Assembly: GCA_937921775.1 (NCBI GenBank)
Contig: CAKZUK010000169.1
Location: forward strand, 1-34,469
Length of the DNA stretch: 34,469 nucleotides
Direction of reading: 5' to 3'
From: an uncultured Saprospiraceae bacterium
GTDB taxonomy: Bacteria; Bacteroidota; Bacteroidia; Chitinophagales; Saprospiraceae
The first letter of the stretch is position 1. Each line of letters begins with the position of its first letter. The notes below the pieces were generated by a model. The model saw only the letters and a program-made list of their open reading frames with translations. It was not told the origin of the DNA and made no database searches. This document shows, in pieces, positions 18,036-26,380 of this stretch. The position numbers were made by a program, and so were the translations under genes.

Positions 18036-18173
18036 AATATATTGGTCTGTTTTAGAGTAGGAAGGTAAGAATAATGTAAAAATTAACCAATTTTGAAAAA
18101 TAATTCATTGTTAACCAAACCATTAGCTATTGAGTTTCGTATTTTATGGTGGTACAAAAAGGCATTTATGTCT

Positions 18174-18204
18174 TTTGAATTGCCCTTTAAATTTTGCATT
18201 TTTG
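18174..18204 (+). promoter_or_regulatory. Candidate Bacteroidota promoter for the T9SS/dockerin gene
   Basis: TTTG (18174-18177), 19-bp spacer and CATTTTTG (18197-18204), one base off the TAnnTTTG consensus. A start near 18211 would give a leader of about 157 nt that includes the stem-loop at 18260-18312. The 332-bp gap 18036-18367 holds nothing else recognisable apart from these two signals. Confidence 0.45.
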
Positions 18205-18259
18205 TATTGTGGCAAAAGTCTTAGTATGACACAAAAGATAATTTGATCCACTCTACATT

Positions 18260-18312
18260 AAACTTTTAGTTAAACCAAGCTCCTTAAGCCCTTTAGCTTT
18301 AACTAAAAGTTT
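18260..18312 (+). promoter_or_regulatory. Leader stem-loop upstream of the T9SS/dockerin gene
   Basis: AAACTTTTAGTTAAA (18260-18274) pairs perfectly with TTTAACTAAAAGTTT (18298-18312), a 15-bp stem with a 23-nt loop, ending 55 nt before the ATG at 18368. No T-run follows (GCAGCGGGCC instead), so it is not a simple terminator. It may be an mRNA-stabilising leader or a protein-binding palindrome. Confidence 0.5.
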
Positions 18313-18367
18313 GCAGCGGGCCAAATATAATTTTTCGTTGTTATTTACACCTTTAAAAGTCCTTATC

Positions 18368-19837
18368 ATGAATAAACTTCACCACCTCCGACGAGCACTA
18401 CACCAAACCATTCTCGGTCTTGGAATTGCCTTATTCTCGTTAACTTCTGTGGCTTACGGGACCTCCTTACCTCTAGCGAGCAAAGATTCTAACGAAATTC
18501 CTTCTTCTACTGTTGATTGCCAAGCGGCTTTTTACAAAGAAGCCTATGAAGGTGCCTTTGCTACTTTAGGGGGCGTCACTTTCCACAACTTCTCTGAAGG
18601 TGATTACAGTTCAATAAATTGGGACTTTGGAGATGGTACTTCTTCTTCCGAAAATGCAGCAACTGTTTCACATCTTTATACTGAAAGTGGTATTTATGAA
18701 GTAAGCCTTTCTATTTGGGATGACAACTACAGTTGCTATTCATACACTACTCAAACCATTTCAGTTACAACTTCAAGCGATCCTTGTTTACTTTCCGATT
18801 GCGTATACCCTGGTGATGCAGATAAAAACGGAAAGGCAGATCTACTTGATTTGATGGCTATCGGTATGGGATTTGGCTTGACGGGTCCAGAGCGCGAAGA
18901 TCCAGAACCTATGGAATGGCTTGGACAAGCTGCTTTAAACTGGACTGAATCAACAGCTGCTGGCATTAACTACAAACACTTTGATAGTGATGGTAATGGC
19001 GTCATCGACTATCAAGACATAATGCCTATACTACACCATTATTCTCCAATGGATGGCGACCTTGAATACACCTCCTACAACGGGCCCAAGATTTCACTTG
19101 ATTTTGAAGTAGACACTGTTTTTATTACTGAAGACACCGAGAGTATCATCACTTTAAATGCTGGTGTTATCGTAGGTGCAGGAAATAAGCCAATGGAAGA
19201 CATCTATGGTATGGCGCTTTATTTCGACTATGATTCTACCCTAACTGAAGCAGCAGAAGGCGTCGTAGTAAACTATAATGACAATTGCTTCTTTGGAGGC
19301 CAAAACGAGGTAATTGCTTATGGTCAAGAACTTCGTAACAGCCAACAGACTGACCTTGCAATTACCCGACTTGACGGGCAAAACATCAGCGGCTATGGTC
19401 GTGTTGCAACTGTTAGTTTCTTTATTATCATTGATGTTATTGACGGTCGTTCAGAAGCAGCTGTACCATTCGAGGTACCAATTTCTGGTATCAAAGTGAT
19501 TGACAAAGATGGGAACATAATTCCTGTAAGTATTGATCCTAAACCTGCTAATGTAGTCTTCATAAAAGAAAGTCCGATTACTCGAGTAAACAACAATCCA
19601 CTTGATAGTCAGGTATCTGTATTCCCAAATCCGGTAACAGATGTAATCAACATTGAGTTGACTGGTCTTAATGGTGAGTATGTCAAGGTTTTCAATTCAT
19701 TGGGTCAATTAATAAGGACACATAATTTTGACCAAACGAGCACGAGCATTTCGGCCAATAACCTGAGCAGTGGCATGTACCTACTCAATATCCAAACGGA
19801 TAAAGGTTTGGTAAACAAACGAATCCTTGTGGAATAA
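18368..19837 (+). CDS. T9SS-secreted protein with PKD, dockerin-type EF-hands and cohesin-like region
   Basis: 489 aa secreted protein. I placed the start at ATG 18368 (MNKLHHLRRAL), because it directly precedes a signal peptide (GLGIALFSLTSVAYG); the frame is open 19 codons further upstream but without signal features. Order: PKD domain about 45-135 (INWDFGDGTSSSENAATVSHLYTESGIYEV is its core), then two dockerin-like calcium loops with perfect DxDxNGxxDxxD spacing, DADKNGKADLLD (near 150) and DSDGNGVIDYQD (near 206). A beta-rich part about 235-395 (YGMALYFDYDSTLTEA... GYGRVATVSFFI) resembles a cohesin fold. A type A T9SS sorting domain follows (VSVFPNPVTDVINIEL... SGMYLLNIQTDKG... KRILVE). 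It is probably a surface-bound or secreted Ca-binding structural or adhesive protein. The cohesin call is by eye and less certain than the others. Confidence 0.87.
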   Translation: MNKLHHLRRALHQTILGLGIALFSLTSVAYGTSLPLASKDSNEIPSSTVDCQAAFYKEAYEGAFATLGGVTFHNFSEGDYSSINWDFGDGTSSSENAATVSHLYTESGIYEVSLSIWDDNYSCYSYTTQTISVTTSSDPCLLSDCVYPGDADKNGKADLLDLMAIGMGFGLTGPEREDPEPMEWLGQAALNWTESTAAGINYKHFDSDGNGVIDYQDIMPILHHYSPMDGDLEYTSYNGPKISLDFEVDTVFITEDTESIITLNAGVIVGAGNKPMEDIYGMALYFDYDSTLTEAAEGVVVNYNDNCFFGGQNEVIAYGQELRNSQQTDLAITRLDGQNISGYGRVATVSFFIIIDVIDGRSEAAVPFEVPISGIKVIDKDGNIIPVSIDPKPANVVFIKESPITRVNNNPLDSQVSVFPNPVTDVINIELTGLNGEYVKVFNSLGQLIRTHNFDQTSTSISANNLSSGMYLLNIQTDKGLVNKRILVE

Positions 19838-19855
19838 AAACTACTCATTGATTTT

Positions 19856-19902
19856 ACATAAAAAAAAGGTTTCTGATTAAATCAGAAACCTTTTTTTTAT
19901 GT
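19856..19902. terminator. Bidirectional intrinsic terminator
   Basis: A 22-bp perfect stem with a 3-nt loop (19856-19877 with 19881-19902). The core GGTTTCTGAT is flanked by an A8 tract on the left and a T8 tract on the right, so it can act on both strands. It lies between the converging T9SS gene and rsmI. Confidence 0.9.
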
Positions 19903-19934
19903 ACGAAACTTTGTTTTTATAGCCTAGTGATCAA

Positions 19935-20624
19935 TCATTCTGACTTACTTCTTTTGTTACTACAACCATCTACTACGACAACAATCTCGCCTTTCACTTT
20001 ATCCACGGATGAATAATGTGCATGCAATTCTTCCAAAGTTCCCCGCCTAACTTCCTCATACATCTTTGTCAACTCTCGACAAACAGCAGCCTGTCGATCG
20101 GCGCCACAGTGTTCTATTAATTGTAACAGACATTTCACTAAGCGGAAAGGTGATTCATAAAGGGCGAAGGTTTCATTTAAAGTTGCAAGATATTTCAATC
20201 GTGTCTGTCGTCCTTTTTTGTGTGGCAAAAAACCTTCAAAATAAAAACGATTACAAGGCAAACCTGCTGCAGTGATCGCCGGTATGATGGCAGTTGCCCC
20301 AGGCAACGCTTCAATCTTTACATCCTTCTCAACAGCCGCTCTAATTAGAAAAAAACCTGGGTCAGAAATCCCTGGGCTTCCCGCATCAGTTACCAATGCC
20401 ATCGTGGTACCACCGGCTAGTTGATCTACCAAGCCAGGAGTCACACCATGCTCATTATGCGCGTGATAAGACCGTAGCGATGTTTCAATTTCGTAGTGTT
20501 TAAGTAAGCGTCCGGTTGTGCGAGTGTCTTCTGCGAGTATAACATCCACCTCCTTGAGTATACGCAATGCTCTCAGGGTAATGTCCTCAAGATTGCCAAT
20601 GGGCGTAGGTACCAGATAGAGCAT
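19935..20624 (-). CDS. rsmI: 16S rRNA (cytidine1402-2'-O)-methyltransferase
   Basis: S-adenosylmethionine-dependent methylase that modifies C1402 in the decoding centre of 16S rRNA. 229 aa tetrapyrrole-methylase fold. Diagnostic motifs in order: LVPTPIGNLEDIT (4-16), VILAEDTRTTGRLLKHY (28-44), HAHNEH, VTDAGSPGISDPG, LPGATAIIPAI, FYFEGFLPHKKGRQ, ALYESPFRL, and ELTKMYEEVRRGTLEEL near the C-terminus. It ends soon after GEIVVVVDG, lacking the extra C-terminal domain of the longer (about 285 aa) E. coli-type proteins; short forms are common in Bacteroidota. Downstream of pssA with a 112-bp gap, in the same direction. ATG at 20624. Confidence 0.96.
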   Translation of the reverse strand: MLYLVPTPIGNLEDITLRALRILKEVDVILAEDTRTTGRLLKHYEIETSLRSYHAHNEHGVTPGLVDQLAGGTTMALVTDAGSPGISDPGFFLIRAAVEKDVKIEALPGATAIIPAITAAGLPCNRFYFEGFLPHKKGRQTRLKYLATLNETFALYESPFRLVKCLLQLIEHCGADRQAAVCRELTKMYEEVRRGTLEELHAHYSSVDKVKGEIVVVVDGCSNKRSKSE

Positions 20625-20736
20625 TTAGAAATGTATTTTAAAAATGTAGGAATGGTGAATTGATAATAAGATTCGTAAACTTGACCGTACGGTTTGTAAA
20701 CTTAAATTTAAGGATAGCAAAACGTTTTTTGATGAC

Positions 20737-21453
20737 TTAGCTTGTCGTTTTGCGAAGGCCCCTAAAGTTATCAAATAGCGAAAACAGGATATAAAAAATG
20801 ATGAACAGCGAAAATGCAACTTCTTTCAAAAGCACTAGTAAAACTAAGGCCATTAAAATAAATATAATTCGACGTTCATTACCTTTCCATTTAATCCCTT
20901 TGAATTTAAAACTAGCCATTCGTATTTCAGAGACCAGCAAATAAGACAAAACAGCAATCACTGCGTATAGAAAATAGTTGTTGACAACAAAGCTTCCCAT
21001 GTCAAACGAATTGTGTTCATGAATCAACATCAAACCAACCACAAAGATGGTGCAAGATGGTGTCGACAAACCAATGAAGTCATCTGCCTGACGGGTATCT
21101 AAATTAAACTTAGCTAATCGCAATCCTGCGAAAGCAGAAACAATAAAACCGGGCGCAGCCATAAGTTTAAAAGAATCAGTAGACTCTCCCATTCCTAATA
21201 GCAACAACATATATAAGATTGCTCCCGGCAACACGCCAAAAGTCACCATATCTGCTATGGAGTCCAATTCTTTGCCTAAAGGTGATTTTACATTTAGCCA
21301 ACGAGCGACCATTCCATCACAATAATCGGCTATCCCTCCAATAATGAAAAAGGTCAATGCCAGTTGAAATTGTTGATAGAATGCACAAGCAACTGCACAG
21401 CAGCCACATAGCAAGTTTACAACGGTTATGATATTTGGAATATAGGCCCTCAA
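20737..21453 (-). CDS. pssA: CDP-diacylglycerol--serine O-phosphatidyltransferase
   Basis: Inner-membrane enzyme that makes phosphatidylserine from CDP-diacylglycerol and serine, the precursor of phosphatidylethanolamine. 238 aa with several hydrophobic segments. The CDP-alcohol phosphotransferase motif D-G-x2-A-R-x8-G-x3-D-x3-D is complete: D46-G47, A50-R51, G60, D64, D68 (DGMVARWLNVKSPLGKELD), with an extra D43. The N-terminus IPNIITVVNLLCGCCAV is typical of the PssA subgroup, which supports serine over other alcohols. Start is TTG at 21453: an in-frame TAG lies two codons upstream and the next ATG falls inside the catalytic motif. Upstream is a 723-bp gap, downstream rsmI. Confidence 0.93.
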   Translation of the reverse strand: MRAYIPNIITVVNLLCGCCAVACAFYQQFQLALTFFIIGGIADYCDGMVARWLNVKSPLGKELDSIADMVTFGVLPGAILYMLLLLGMGESTDSFKLMAAPGFIVSAFAGLRLAKFNLDTRQADDFIGLSTPSCTIFVVGLMLIHEHNSFDMGSFVVNNYFLYAVIAVLSYLLVSEIRMASFKFKGIKWKGNERRIIFILMALVLLVLLKEVAFSLFIIFYILFSLFDNFRGLRKTTS

Positions 21454-21830
21454 ATGCTATTTCTTAGAATGCTGATGAATAATTTTTTTGATTCGCGATG
21501 ACCACTCCTACGAGAGTCGTTTATCATGGATAATTTACGATAAAACCTCTCAAGTATAAGCATCTCCTAACAAAAGTAGCATTTTATATAAAGAAGTTAT
21601 CCAAGAATGAGAAGTTGTTTTAAGTTATCTCCTAAAGGCAAACATAAGTACCCGTCTGGCAGCCGGACAGCCTTGATTCGGTGGTCAAAGCTCATTTTGA
21701 CCTTCATAACCATAGCTACGGAGCGATAAATAGCTAAAAATCCACTGGATCAATGACTTAAGTGTAGCCATAGGAAATAACTTAACACAAGTTCTGGTGT
21801 ATGATTTTAATGATTTCATATTTTTGTGTC

Positions 21831-21956
21831 TTTAATTTGGTTCCTTGACAAATTTCGTGGCTGAACCCAACGATAAAATAAAATCAACGCTTCCTTCGGT
21901 CGCTTTTAATTTCATTTTAACGGTAGCCACGAAATTTGTCAAGGAACGTTTAATTT
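21831..21956. mobile_element. MITE-like 110-bp fold-back element with possible 8-bp target duplication
   Basis: The element spans 21839-21948. Its arms 21840-21862 and 21925-21947 are perfect 23-bp inverted repeats (outer end GTTCCTTGACAAATTTCG). The 62 bp between them continue as a weaker AT-rich palindrome around CTTCCTTCGGTCGCTT. It is flanked by TTTAATTT at 21831-21838 and again at 21949-21956, which fits an 8-bp target-site duplication. No transposase inside, so it would be non-autonomous. An alternative is a long structured RNA. The repeats are certain; mobility is inferred. Confidence 0.62.
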
Positions 21957-22042
21957 TACCGACAATTGACAGCTTTCGTCGCTATTCGTGGTACTTAAGC
22001 CTATCAATTTATCGTTTTACACAAGACTGAAAGGAAATAAAC

Positions 22043-22050
22043 TAAATTTG
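22043..22050 (+). promoter_or_regulatory. Possible -7 element for the T9SS type B gene
   Basis: TAAATTTG fits TAnnTTTG exactly, about 127 bp before the ATG at 22177. No TTTG occurs at the right distance upstream (TTTTAC is the nearest), so the call is weak. Confidence 0.28.
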
Positions 22051-22176
22051 AGCCCAAAAAATATAAATGTTGGCTATAAGGAGGAACAAATTACCTTAAA
22101 AGAAGGTACCATACTTCATACTAGCTCATCATTTCAACCTGCTTATAGCAGGCAGGCTCTATAAAATAATCAACCC

Positions 22177-24249
22177 ATGATGATAAAACGCCTTCTTAAA
22201 AACTTACTGCTCCTGATAGCTGTACTATTCGCAGGCAAAACCATGGCTCAGCCCTTAAATGATGAATGCGTCACCGCTATAAATCTAACGGAATTGACCA
22301 GCTGGTGCTCACCTACCGGTGCTTACAGCAATGTAGATGCCACTGCCTCTACTCAAGCTAATCCGCTTTGTTTCCCAATGGCGGACGCAAATGACGTTTG
22401 GTTTTCTTTTGTAGCTCAGGCCAATACCATCAATATCACTGTAATTGGTGTCGCTAGTTCTAATGGAGGTACACTACAGGACCCTCAATTCGTTCTTTAT
22501 AGTGGCTCCTGCGGCATGCTCGTAGAGGAAGAATGTGCTTCAGATAATGCCAATAATAACATCATCGAATCATTCGCTGGCCCACTTACCATTGGACAAA
22601 CTTATTATATCAGAGTAGATGCTCGAAACGAAAATGAAGGTACTTTTCAACTTTGCCTAAACAATTTCAATCAAGTCCCTGATCCTCAGCAAGACTGCGC
22701 AACAGATGTTATTCTCTGTGATAAATCTCCTTTTACTGTTCAAAGTGTTATTGGCTTTGGAATGCAAGAGGTTGATGCCAGCACTTGCATGCAAGGAGAA
22801 AGTGCCTCCACTTGGTATTCATGGACTTGTGATATGCCTGGAACTTTAGCTTTTACACTTACGCCAAACAATATTACTGACGATCTTGATTTCATCGTTT
22901 ACGAATTACCAAATGGCATCAATGATTGTACTGATAAAGAAGTCTTGCGCTGTATGGCTTCCGGTGAAAATGTAGGTGAACCCTTCAGTACTTGGGAACC
23001 CTGTACAGGTGCTACCGGGCTATCTACAGCAGATGGCGACATTGAAGAAATCCCTGGCTGCCAACCTGGTAATAACAACTTTGCTTCTGCTATAGATATG
23101 CAGGTAGGCATTAGCTATGCGCTTGTTGTCAATAACTTTAGTAATACGGGTAATGGTTTCTCGATTGAATTTGGTGGAACTGGAACCTTTCTTGGACCTG
23201 AAGCAAGTTTTACCATTGACCCTTCGGAGGGTATTCCTTGTGATTCTGATCCAATAACAGTTCTCAACACTTCCTCTTTTGCAGGAGGTACTATTATTGG
23301 TTATTCCTGGAATTTCGGGAATGGCGCTACTCCCCAAATCGCCAATACAGAAGGACCTCATAGCATCGTGTACGAGAGCATCGGCACTAAGTCAATTGCA
23401 TTGACAGTAGAAACGGACGAAGGATGTATCGTAACAGAAGTTATTGAAGTAGAAATTACAAGTTGCTGTGCACCGCCTTTTGATATCATGATCAACTTGG
23501 ACAACTTTATCAATCCAATTTGCGCAGGTGATTCTGACGGTGCTATTTTTGTTTCCGGATCTGGAGGTGATCCCGATTATGAATACAGTATTGATGGCGG
23601 ACCATTTACGGCCTCTCCTGCTTTTTACAACTTGGCAGCAGGTACTTATTCCATCACGATACGTGACATTAAGGGTTGTGAAGATGTGATTGAAGTTACT
23701 TTGGTTGACCCACCGGTTTTGGAAGTAGATGCAGGTGAAGACATCACAATCGTATTAGGGGATGAAACACAATTGAATGGATCTGTTTTTCCGGCAGGAG
23801 GAGATTACATCTGGTCGCCTATTGATTCACTAAGTTGTATCGATTGCTTGAATCCCAACACCGACGTTACCAATACGACAACCTATACGCTTACCGCAAT
23901 TAATGGCGCTGGCTGTTCTGACTCTTCAGATGTAACGGTTACAGTCAATAAGATTCGACCGATTTATGTACCTAATGCCTTTTCGCCAAACTTTGATGGC
24001 ACCAATGACTTCTTTACTTTGTATGGAAATGTTGCAGCTCGTGAGATTGTAATTTTACGTGTATTTAATCGTTGGGGTGCAATGGTTTGGGAAGGTAGAA
24101 ACTTACCAATGGGAGATGAACGATCTGGTTGGGATGGAAAATTTAAAGGAAAGGAATTAACTCCTGATGTGTTTGCCTTCTATGCAATTGTTGGCTTCAT
24201 TGACGGCGAGGAATTTATTTATGAGGGAGATGTTTCGATTATTAAATAG
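22177..24249 (+). CDS. Secreted multidomain protein with gliding-motility/T9SS type B C-terminal domain
   Basis: 690 aa. Signal peptide 1 to about 24 (LLLIAVLFAGKTMA/QPLN). Two N-terminal beta-sandwich modules follow (about 27-165 with DVWFSFVAQANTINITVIG and GQTYYIRVDARNENEGTFQLCL; about 168-340 with STWYSWTCDMPGTLAFTLTP), of a pre-peptidase-C-terminal-like type. Then a PKD-like domain (about 340-425, YSWNFGNGATPQ), an SprB-type repeat (about 430-515, INPICAGDSDGAIFVSGSGG), an Ig-like part, and the last 90 residues YVPNAFSPNFDGTNDFF... LRVFNRWGAMVWEG... GWDGKFKG... TPDVFAFYAIV, the type B T9SS sorting domain of gliding-associated proteins. Type B clients are usually exported with the help of a SprF/PorP-like partner, which is not adjacent here. 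Likely an adhesin or matrix protein. Start is the first of two ATGs (MMIKR). Confidence 0.9.
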   Translation: MMIKRLLKNLLLLIAVLFAGKTMAQPLNDECVTAINLTELTSWCSPTGAYSNVDATASTQANPLCFPMADANDVWFSFVAQANTINITVIGVASSNGGTLQDPQFVLYSGSCGMLVEEECASDNANNNIIESFAGPLTIGQTYYIRVDARNENEGTFQLCLNNFNQVPDPQQDCATDVILCDKSPFTVQSVIGFGMQEVDASTCMQGESASTWYSWTCDMPGTLAFTLTPNNITDDLDFIVYELPNGINDCTDKEVLRCMASGENVGEPFSTWEPCTGATGLSTADGDIEEIPGCQPGNNNFASAIDMQVGISYALVVNNFSNTGNGFSIEFGGTGTFLGPEASFTIDPSEGIPCDSDPITVLNTSSFAGGTIIGYSWNFGNGATPQIANTEGPHSIVYESIGTKSIALTVETDEGCIVTEVIEVEITSCCAPPFDIMINLDNFINPICAGDSDGAIFVSGSGGDPDYEYSIDGGPFTASPAFYNLAAGTYSITIRDIKGCEDVIEVTLVDPPVLEVDAGEDITIVLGDETQLNGSVFPAGGDYIWSPIDSLSCIDCLNPNTDVTNTTTYTLTAINGAGCSDSSDVTVTVNKIRPIYVPNAFSPNFDGTNDFFTLYGNVAAREIVILRVFNRWGAMVWEGRNLPMGDERSGWDGKFKGKELTPDVFAFYAIVGFIDGEEFIYEGDVSIIK

Positions 24250-24394
24250 CGATGAAGTGACAGGGGCAGTGGCAGTTTTAGATTCCGATAACATCAAGTA
24301 GTCGTGCATTCTAATCCCGCCTTGCGGCCCAACTAGTTCATATTCTAACTCTATATTCTCGGTTCTACCTCAATATGTTTTTAAATCCAAAAGT

Positions 24395-25057
24395 ATGATT
24401 CGTAAACTAACAACATTATTTCTTCTTCTTTTCATTTTTGCTTCTTGCGAGAATGATCTTGCCGAAATTGAAAAAATAATTCCGAAGGAAGATTTCAATA
24501 AAGAGATCGCAAAAGATGTAACGCTATTCTACAGTGACTCTGCCATTATACGAGTACGCATACAAGGAGCTGAGATGGTCCGCCATTTAGAAAAGGAAGA
24601 TCCAAGAGAGGAGTTCACGCAAGGAATAAAAGCCGATTTCTTTGGAAACAATGGCAAGGTCAACAGCGTACTCACATCTAAGCATGCTACACGTTACGAA
24701 TCAAAGAATCAAATTATAATCAGAGATAGTGTAGTCTGGCAAAGTAGTAACAATGAAAAACTGGAAACCGAAGAACTCATCTGGGATGAAAAAAATGAGC
24801 GTGTCTTTTCAAACCGCTATGTACGAATCACCAATCCTGATGAGATCATTTATGGTTATGGCTTTGAAGCCAATCAGGAATTTACGGAATGGACCATTAA
24901 TCAGATTGACGGGCGAATAAAAGTAAAGGCCATGGCCGATGATGAGGACAAAAAGAAGGGCAAACCCTCCGCAAAACCTGTGCGTCCAAAATCACCAAAT
25001 ACCAATAAAGGTAAAAAAGGGAAATTACCTTTTGGAAAGAGTAAACCCTCGAATTAG
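24395..25057 (+). CDS. lptC: LPS export protein LptC (lipoprotein form)
   Basis: 220 aa, membrane-anchored periplasmic component of the Lpt bridge that moves LPS from the inner to the outer membrane. Lipobox FASC with C18, as is usual for Bacteroidota LptC (E. coli has a membrane helix instead). The body fits the LptC/OstA beta-jellyroll: VTLFYSDSAIIRVRIQGAEM, IKADFFGNNGKVNSVLTSKHATRYE, NQIIIRDSVVWQSSNNEKLETEELIWDE, VFSNRYVRITNPDEIIYGYGFEANQEF. Unusual is a C-terminal tail of about 40 residues (after KVKAMADDE) made mainly of Lys, Pro, Gly and Ser. First gene of an apparent unit with the CNNM protein (60 bp on) and the patatin protein. Confidence 0.88.
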   Translation: MIRKLTTLFLLLFIFASCENDLAEIEKIIPKEDFNKEIAKDVTLFYSDSAIIRVRIQGAEMVRHLEKEDPREEFTQGIKADFFGNNGKVNSVLTSKHATRYESKNQIIIRDSVVWQSSNNEKLETEELIWDEKNERVFSNRYVRITNPDEIIYGYGFEANQEFTEWTINQIDGRIKVKAMADDEDKKKGKPSAKPVRPKSPNTNKGKKGKLPFGKSKPSN

Positions 25058-25117
25058 ACATCTTTGAAGTTCTTTAGCTATATTTAGCCTCGAGCAAATA
25101 TTAAGCACACCAATTAC

Positions 25118-26380
25118 ATGTTCATAGGACTAATAATTCTCTTCTTACTTTTATCGGCCTTGTTCTCAGGAACAGAGATCGCGTTTATTTCTGCAAGTAA
25201 ACTCAAGGTAGAGTTGATGCGACAGAAGGGATCGAAACGAGGAACCATACTAGCGGGGTTTTATGAAAAACCAGCTGAATTTCTCGGGTCTATGCTAGTA
25301 GGTAACAATATCGCACTAGTCATCTTTACTTATCTGATGACTCGTGTTTTGGAACCGCAACTCGCAGATTACATCAATAGTGGGCCACTACTCCTTTTTC
25401 TCAACACCATTATCATTACCATTGTCGTTTTGATCTTTGGGGAATTTCTTCCAAAAACATTTTTTCGGCTTTTCGCAGAAGAAATTTTATACTTCCTAGC
25501 ATTTCCGTTATTCCTGCTAAAGTATATACTATCCATTCCTTCATGGGTCATGACCAAGTTGTCTAATTTCCTCCTTCGTGTATTTTTCAAAATGCCAGTT
25601 GACGAAGTTGATAATGTCATAACTCGCTTTGACTTGGAAGATTTCATAAGAGATACCCGTACGGCAGAACACAAAGAGGATATCGATTCTAATCTTTTCG
25701 AAAAGGCCTTACATTTACAGAAAGCAAAAGTAAAGGAATGCATGGTTCCTAGAACGGAAATAAAAAGTATTGATGTAGAAGCTAGTCTAGACGAGCTAAC
25801 CAGCTTATATCAGGAAAGTAACCTTTCCCGATTAATTGTATCAGATGGCGACATCGACAATATTCTGGGTTATGTCCATCACCAACAATTACTAGAAGAC
25901 CCCAAGCCAATACGAGAAATGAGTTTGGAAATTCCAATTGTTCCAGAAGCTATGAAAGCACTGGATTTGCTCAATATGTTTATCAAGGATCGTATCAACA
26001 TAGCTTGGGTGGTAGATGAATATGGTGGAACTTCAGGGATAATTACACTAGAAGATATATTAGAAGAGATATTTGGTGAGATAGAAGACGAACATGATCA
26101 AGAAGAATACGTAGAAGTACAAAAGTCTGACAATGAATGGATATTGGCAGGGCGTTTGGAGATAGATTACTTGAATGAAAAGTATGAAGGTCTCAATTTT
26201 CCGGAAGGAGAATATCATACACTTTCTGGCTACCTCGTGACTACTACTGCTACCATCCCCGAACAAGGAGCAGAAATTCTACTAAACGATTACAAGTATA
26301 TTCTCGAGTTAGTCAGCGAAACTAAAATTGAAAGCGTTCGGGTTATAAAGATGAACACTTCGAATGAAGCAATGGATTAA
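25118..26380 (+). CDS. CNNM/CorC-HlyC family membrane protein
   Basis: 420 aa with the DUF21 (CNNM) membrane domain at 1 to about 180 (LLSALFSGTEIAFISASKLKVELMRQKG... three to four membrane segments, FGEFLPKTFFRLFAEEI), a CBS pair at about 205-325 (VKECMVPRTEIKSIDV... VDEYGGTSGIITLEDILEEIFGEIEDEHD), and a C-terminal CorC/HlyC domain (about 335-415, ILAGRLEIDYLNEKY... YHTLSGYLV). The family is linked to Mg2+/Co2+ efflux or Na+/Mg2+ exchange; the older name haemolysin is misleading. The gliding protein GldE belongs to the same superfamily and cannot be ruled out, but no gldD or other gld gene is nearby. The gene lies between lptC and the patatin gene, whose start it overlaps by 17 bp, so all three are likely cotranscribed. 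Confidence 0.92.
   Translation: MFIGLIILFLLLSALFSGTEIAFISASKLKVELMRQKGSKRGTILAGFYEKPAEFLGSMLVGNNIALVIFTYLMTRVLEPQLADYINSGPLLLFLNTIIITIVVLIFGEFLPKTFFRLFAEEILYFLAFPLFLLKYILSIPSWVMTKLSNFLLRVFFKMPVDEVDNVITRFDLEDFIRDTRTAEHKEDIDSNLFEKALHLQKAKVKECMVPRTEIKSIDVEASLDELTSLYQESNLSRLIVSDGDIDNILGYVHHQQLLEDPKPIREMSLEIPIVPEAMKALDLLNMFIKDRINIAWVVDEYGGTSGIITLEDILEEIFGEIEDEHDQEEYVEVQKSDNEWILAGRLEIDYLNEKYEGLNFPEGEYHTLSGYLVTTTATIPEQGAEILLNDYKYILELVSETKIESVRVIKMNTSNEAMD

Larger units (their letters stand above)
21454..22176. other. Long intergenic region between pssA and the T9SS type B gene
   Basis: 723 bp without a credible gene, between divergent genes. Contents: TACTTTTG read on the minus strand (21578-21571), a possible -7 element for pssA without a good -33; a hairpin GGTCAAA-6 nt-TTTGACC (21683-21702); the MITE-like fold-back at 21839-21948; TAAATTTG (22043-22050), a possible -7 element for the downstream gene; and CCTGC-TTATA-GCAGG, a small hairpin about 30 bp before its ATG. 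A 61-codon open frame across the fold-back is not credible. No tRNA was recognised. Confidence 0.7.

Noticed and set aside
21845..22030. 61-codon open frame across the MITE-like element
   Set aside because: Begins in one arm of the inverted repeat and has no recognisable protein features.
16578..24350. Shared TTCATATTCTAA-like 16-mer at 16580 and 24337
   Set aside because: Short and AT-rich, with no extended similarity on either side; not enough to call a repeat family.
25369..25743. 124-codon minus-strand frame inside the CNNM gene
   Set aside because: Antisense to a clear membrane/CBS protein; Ser/Arg/Lys-rich shadow.
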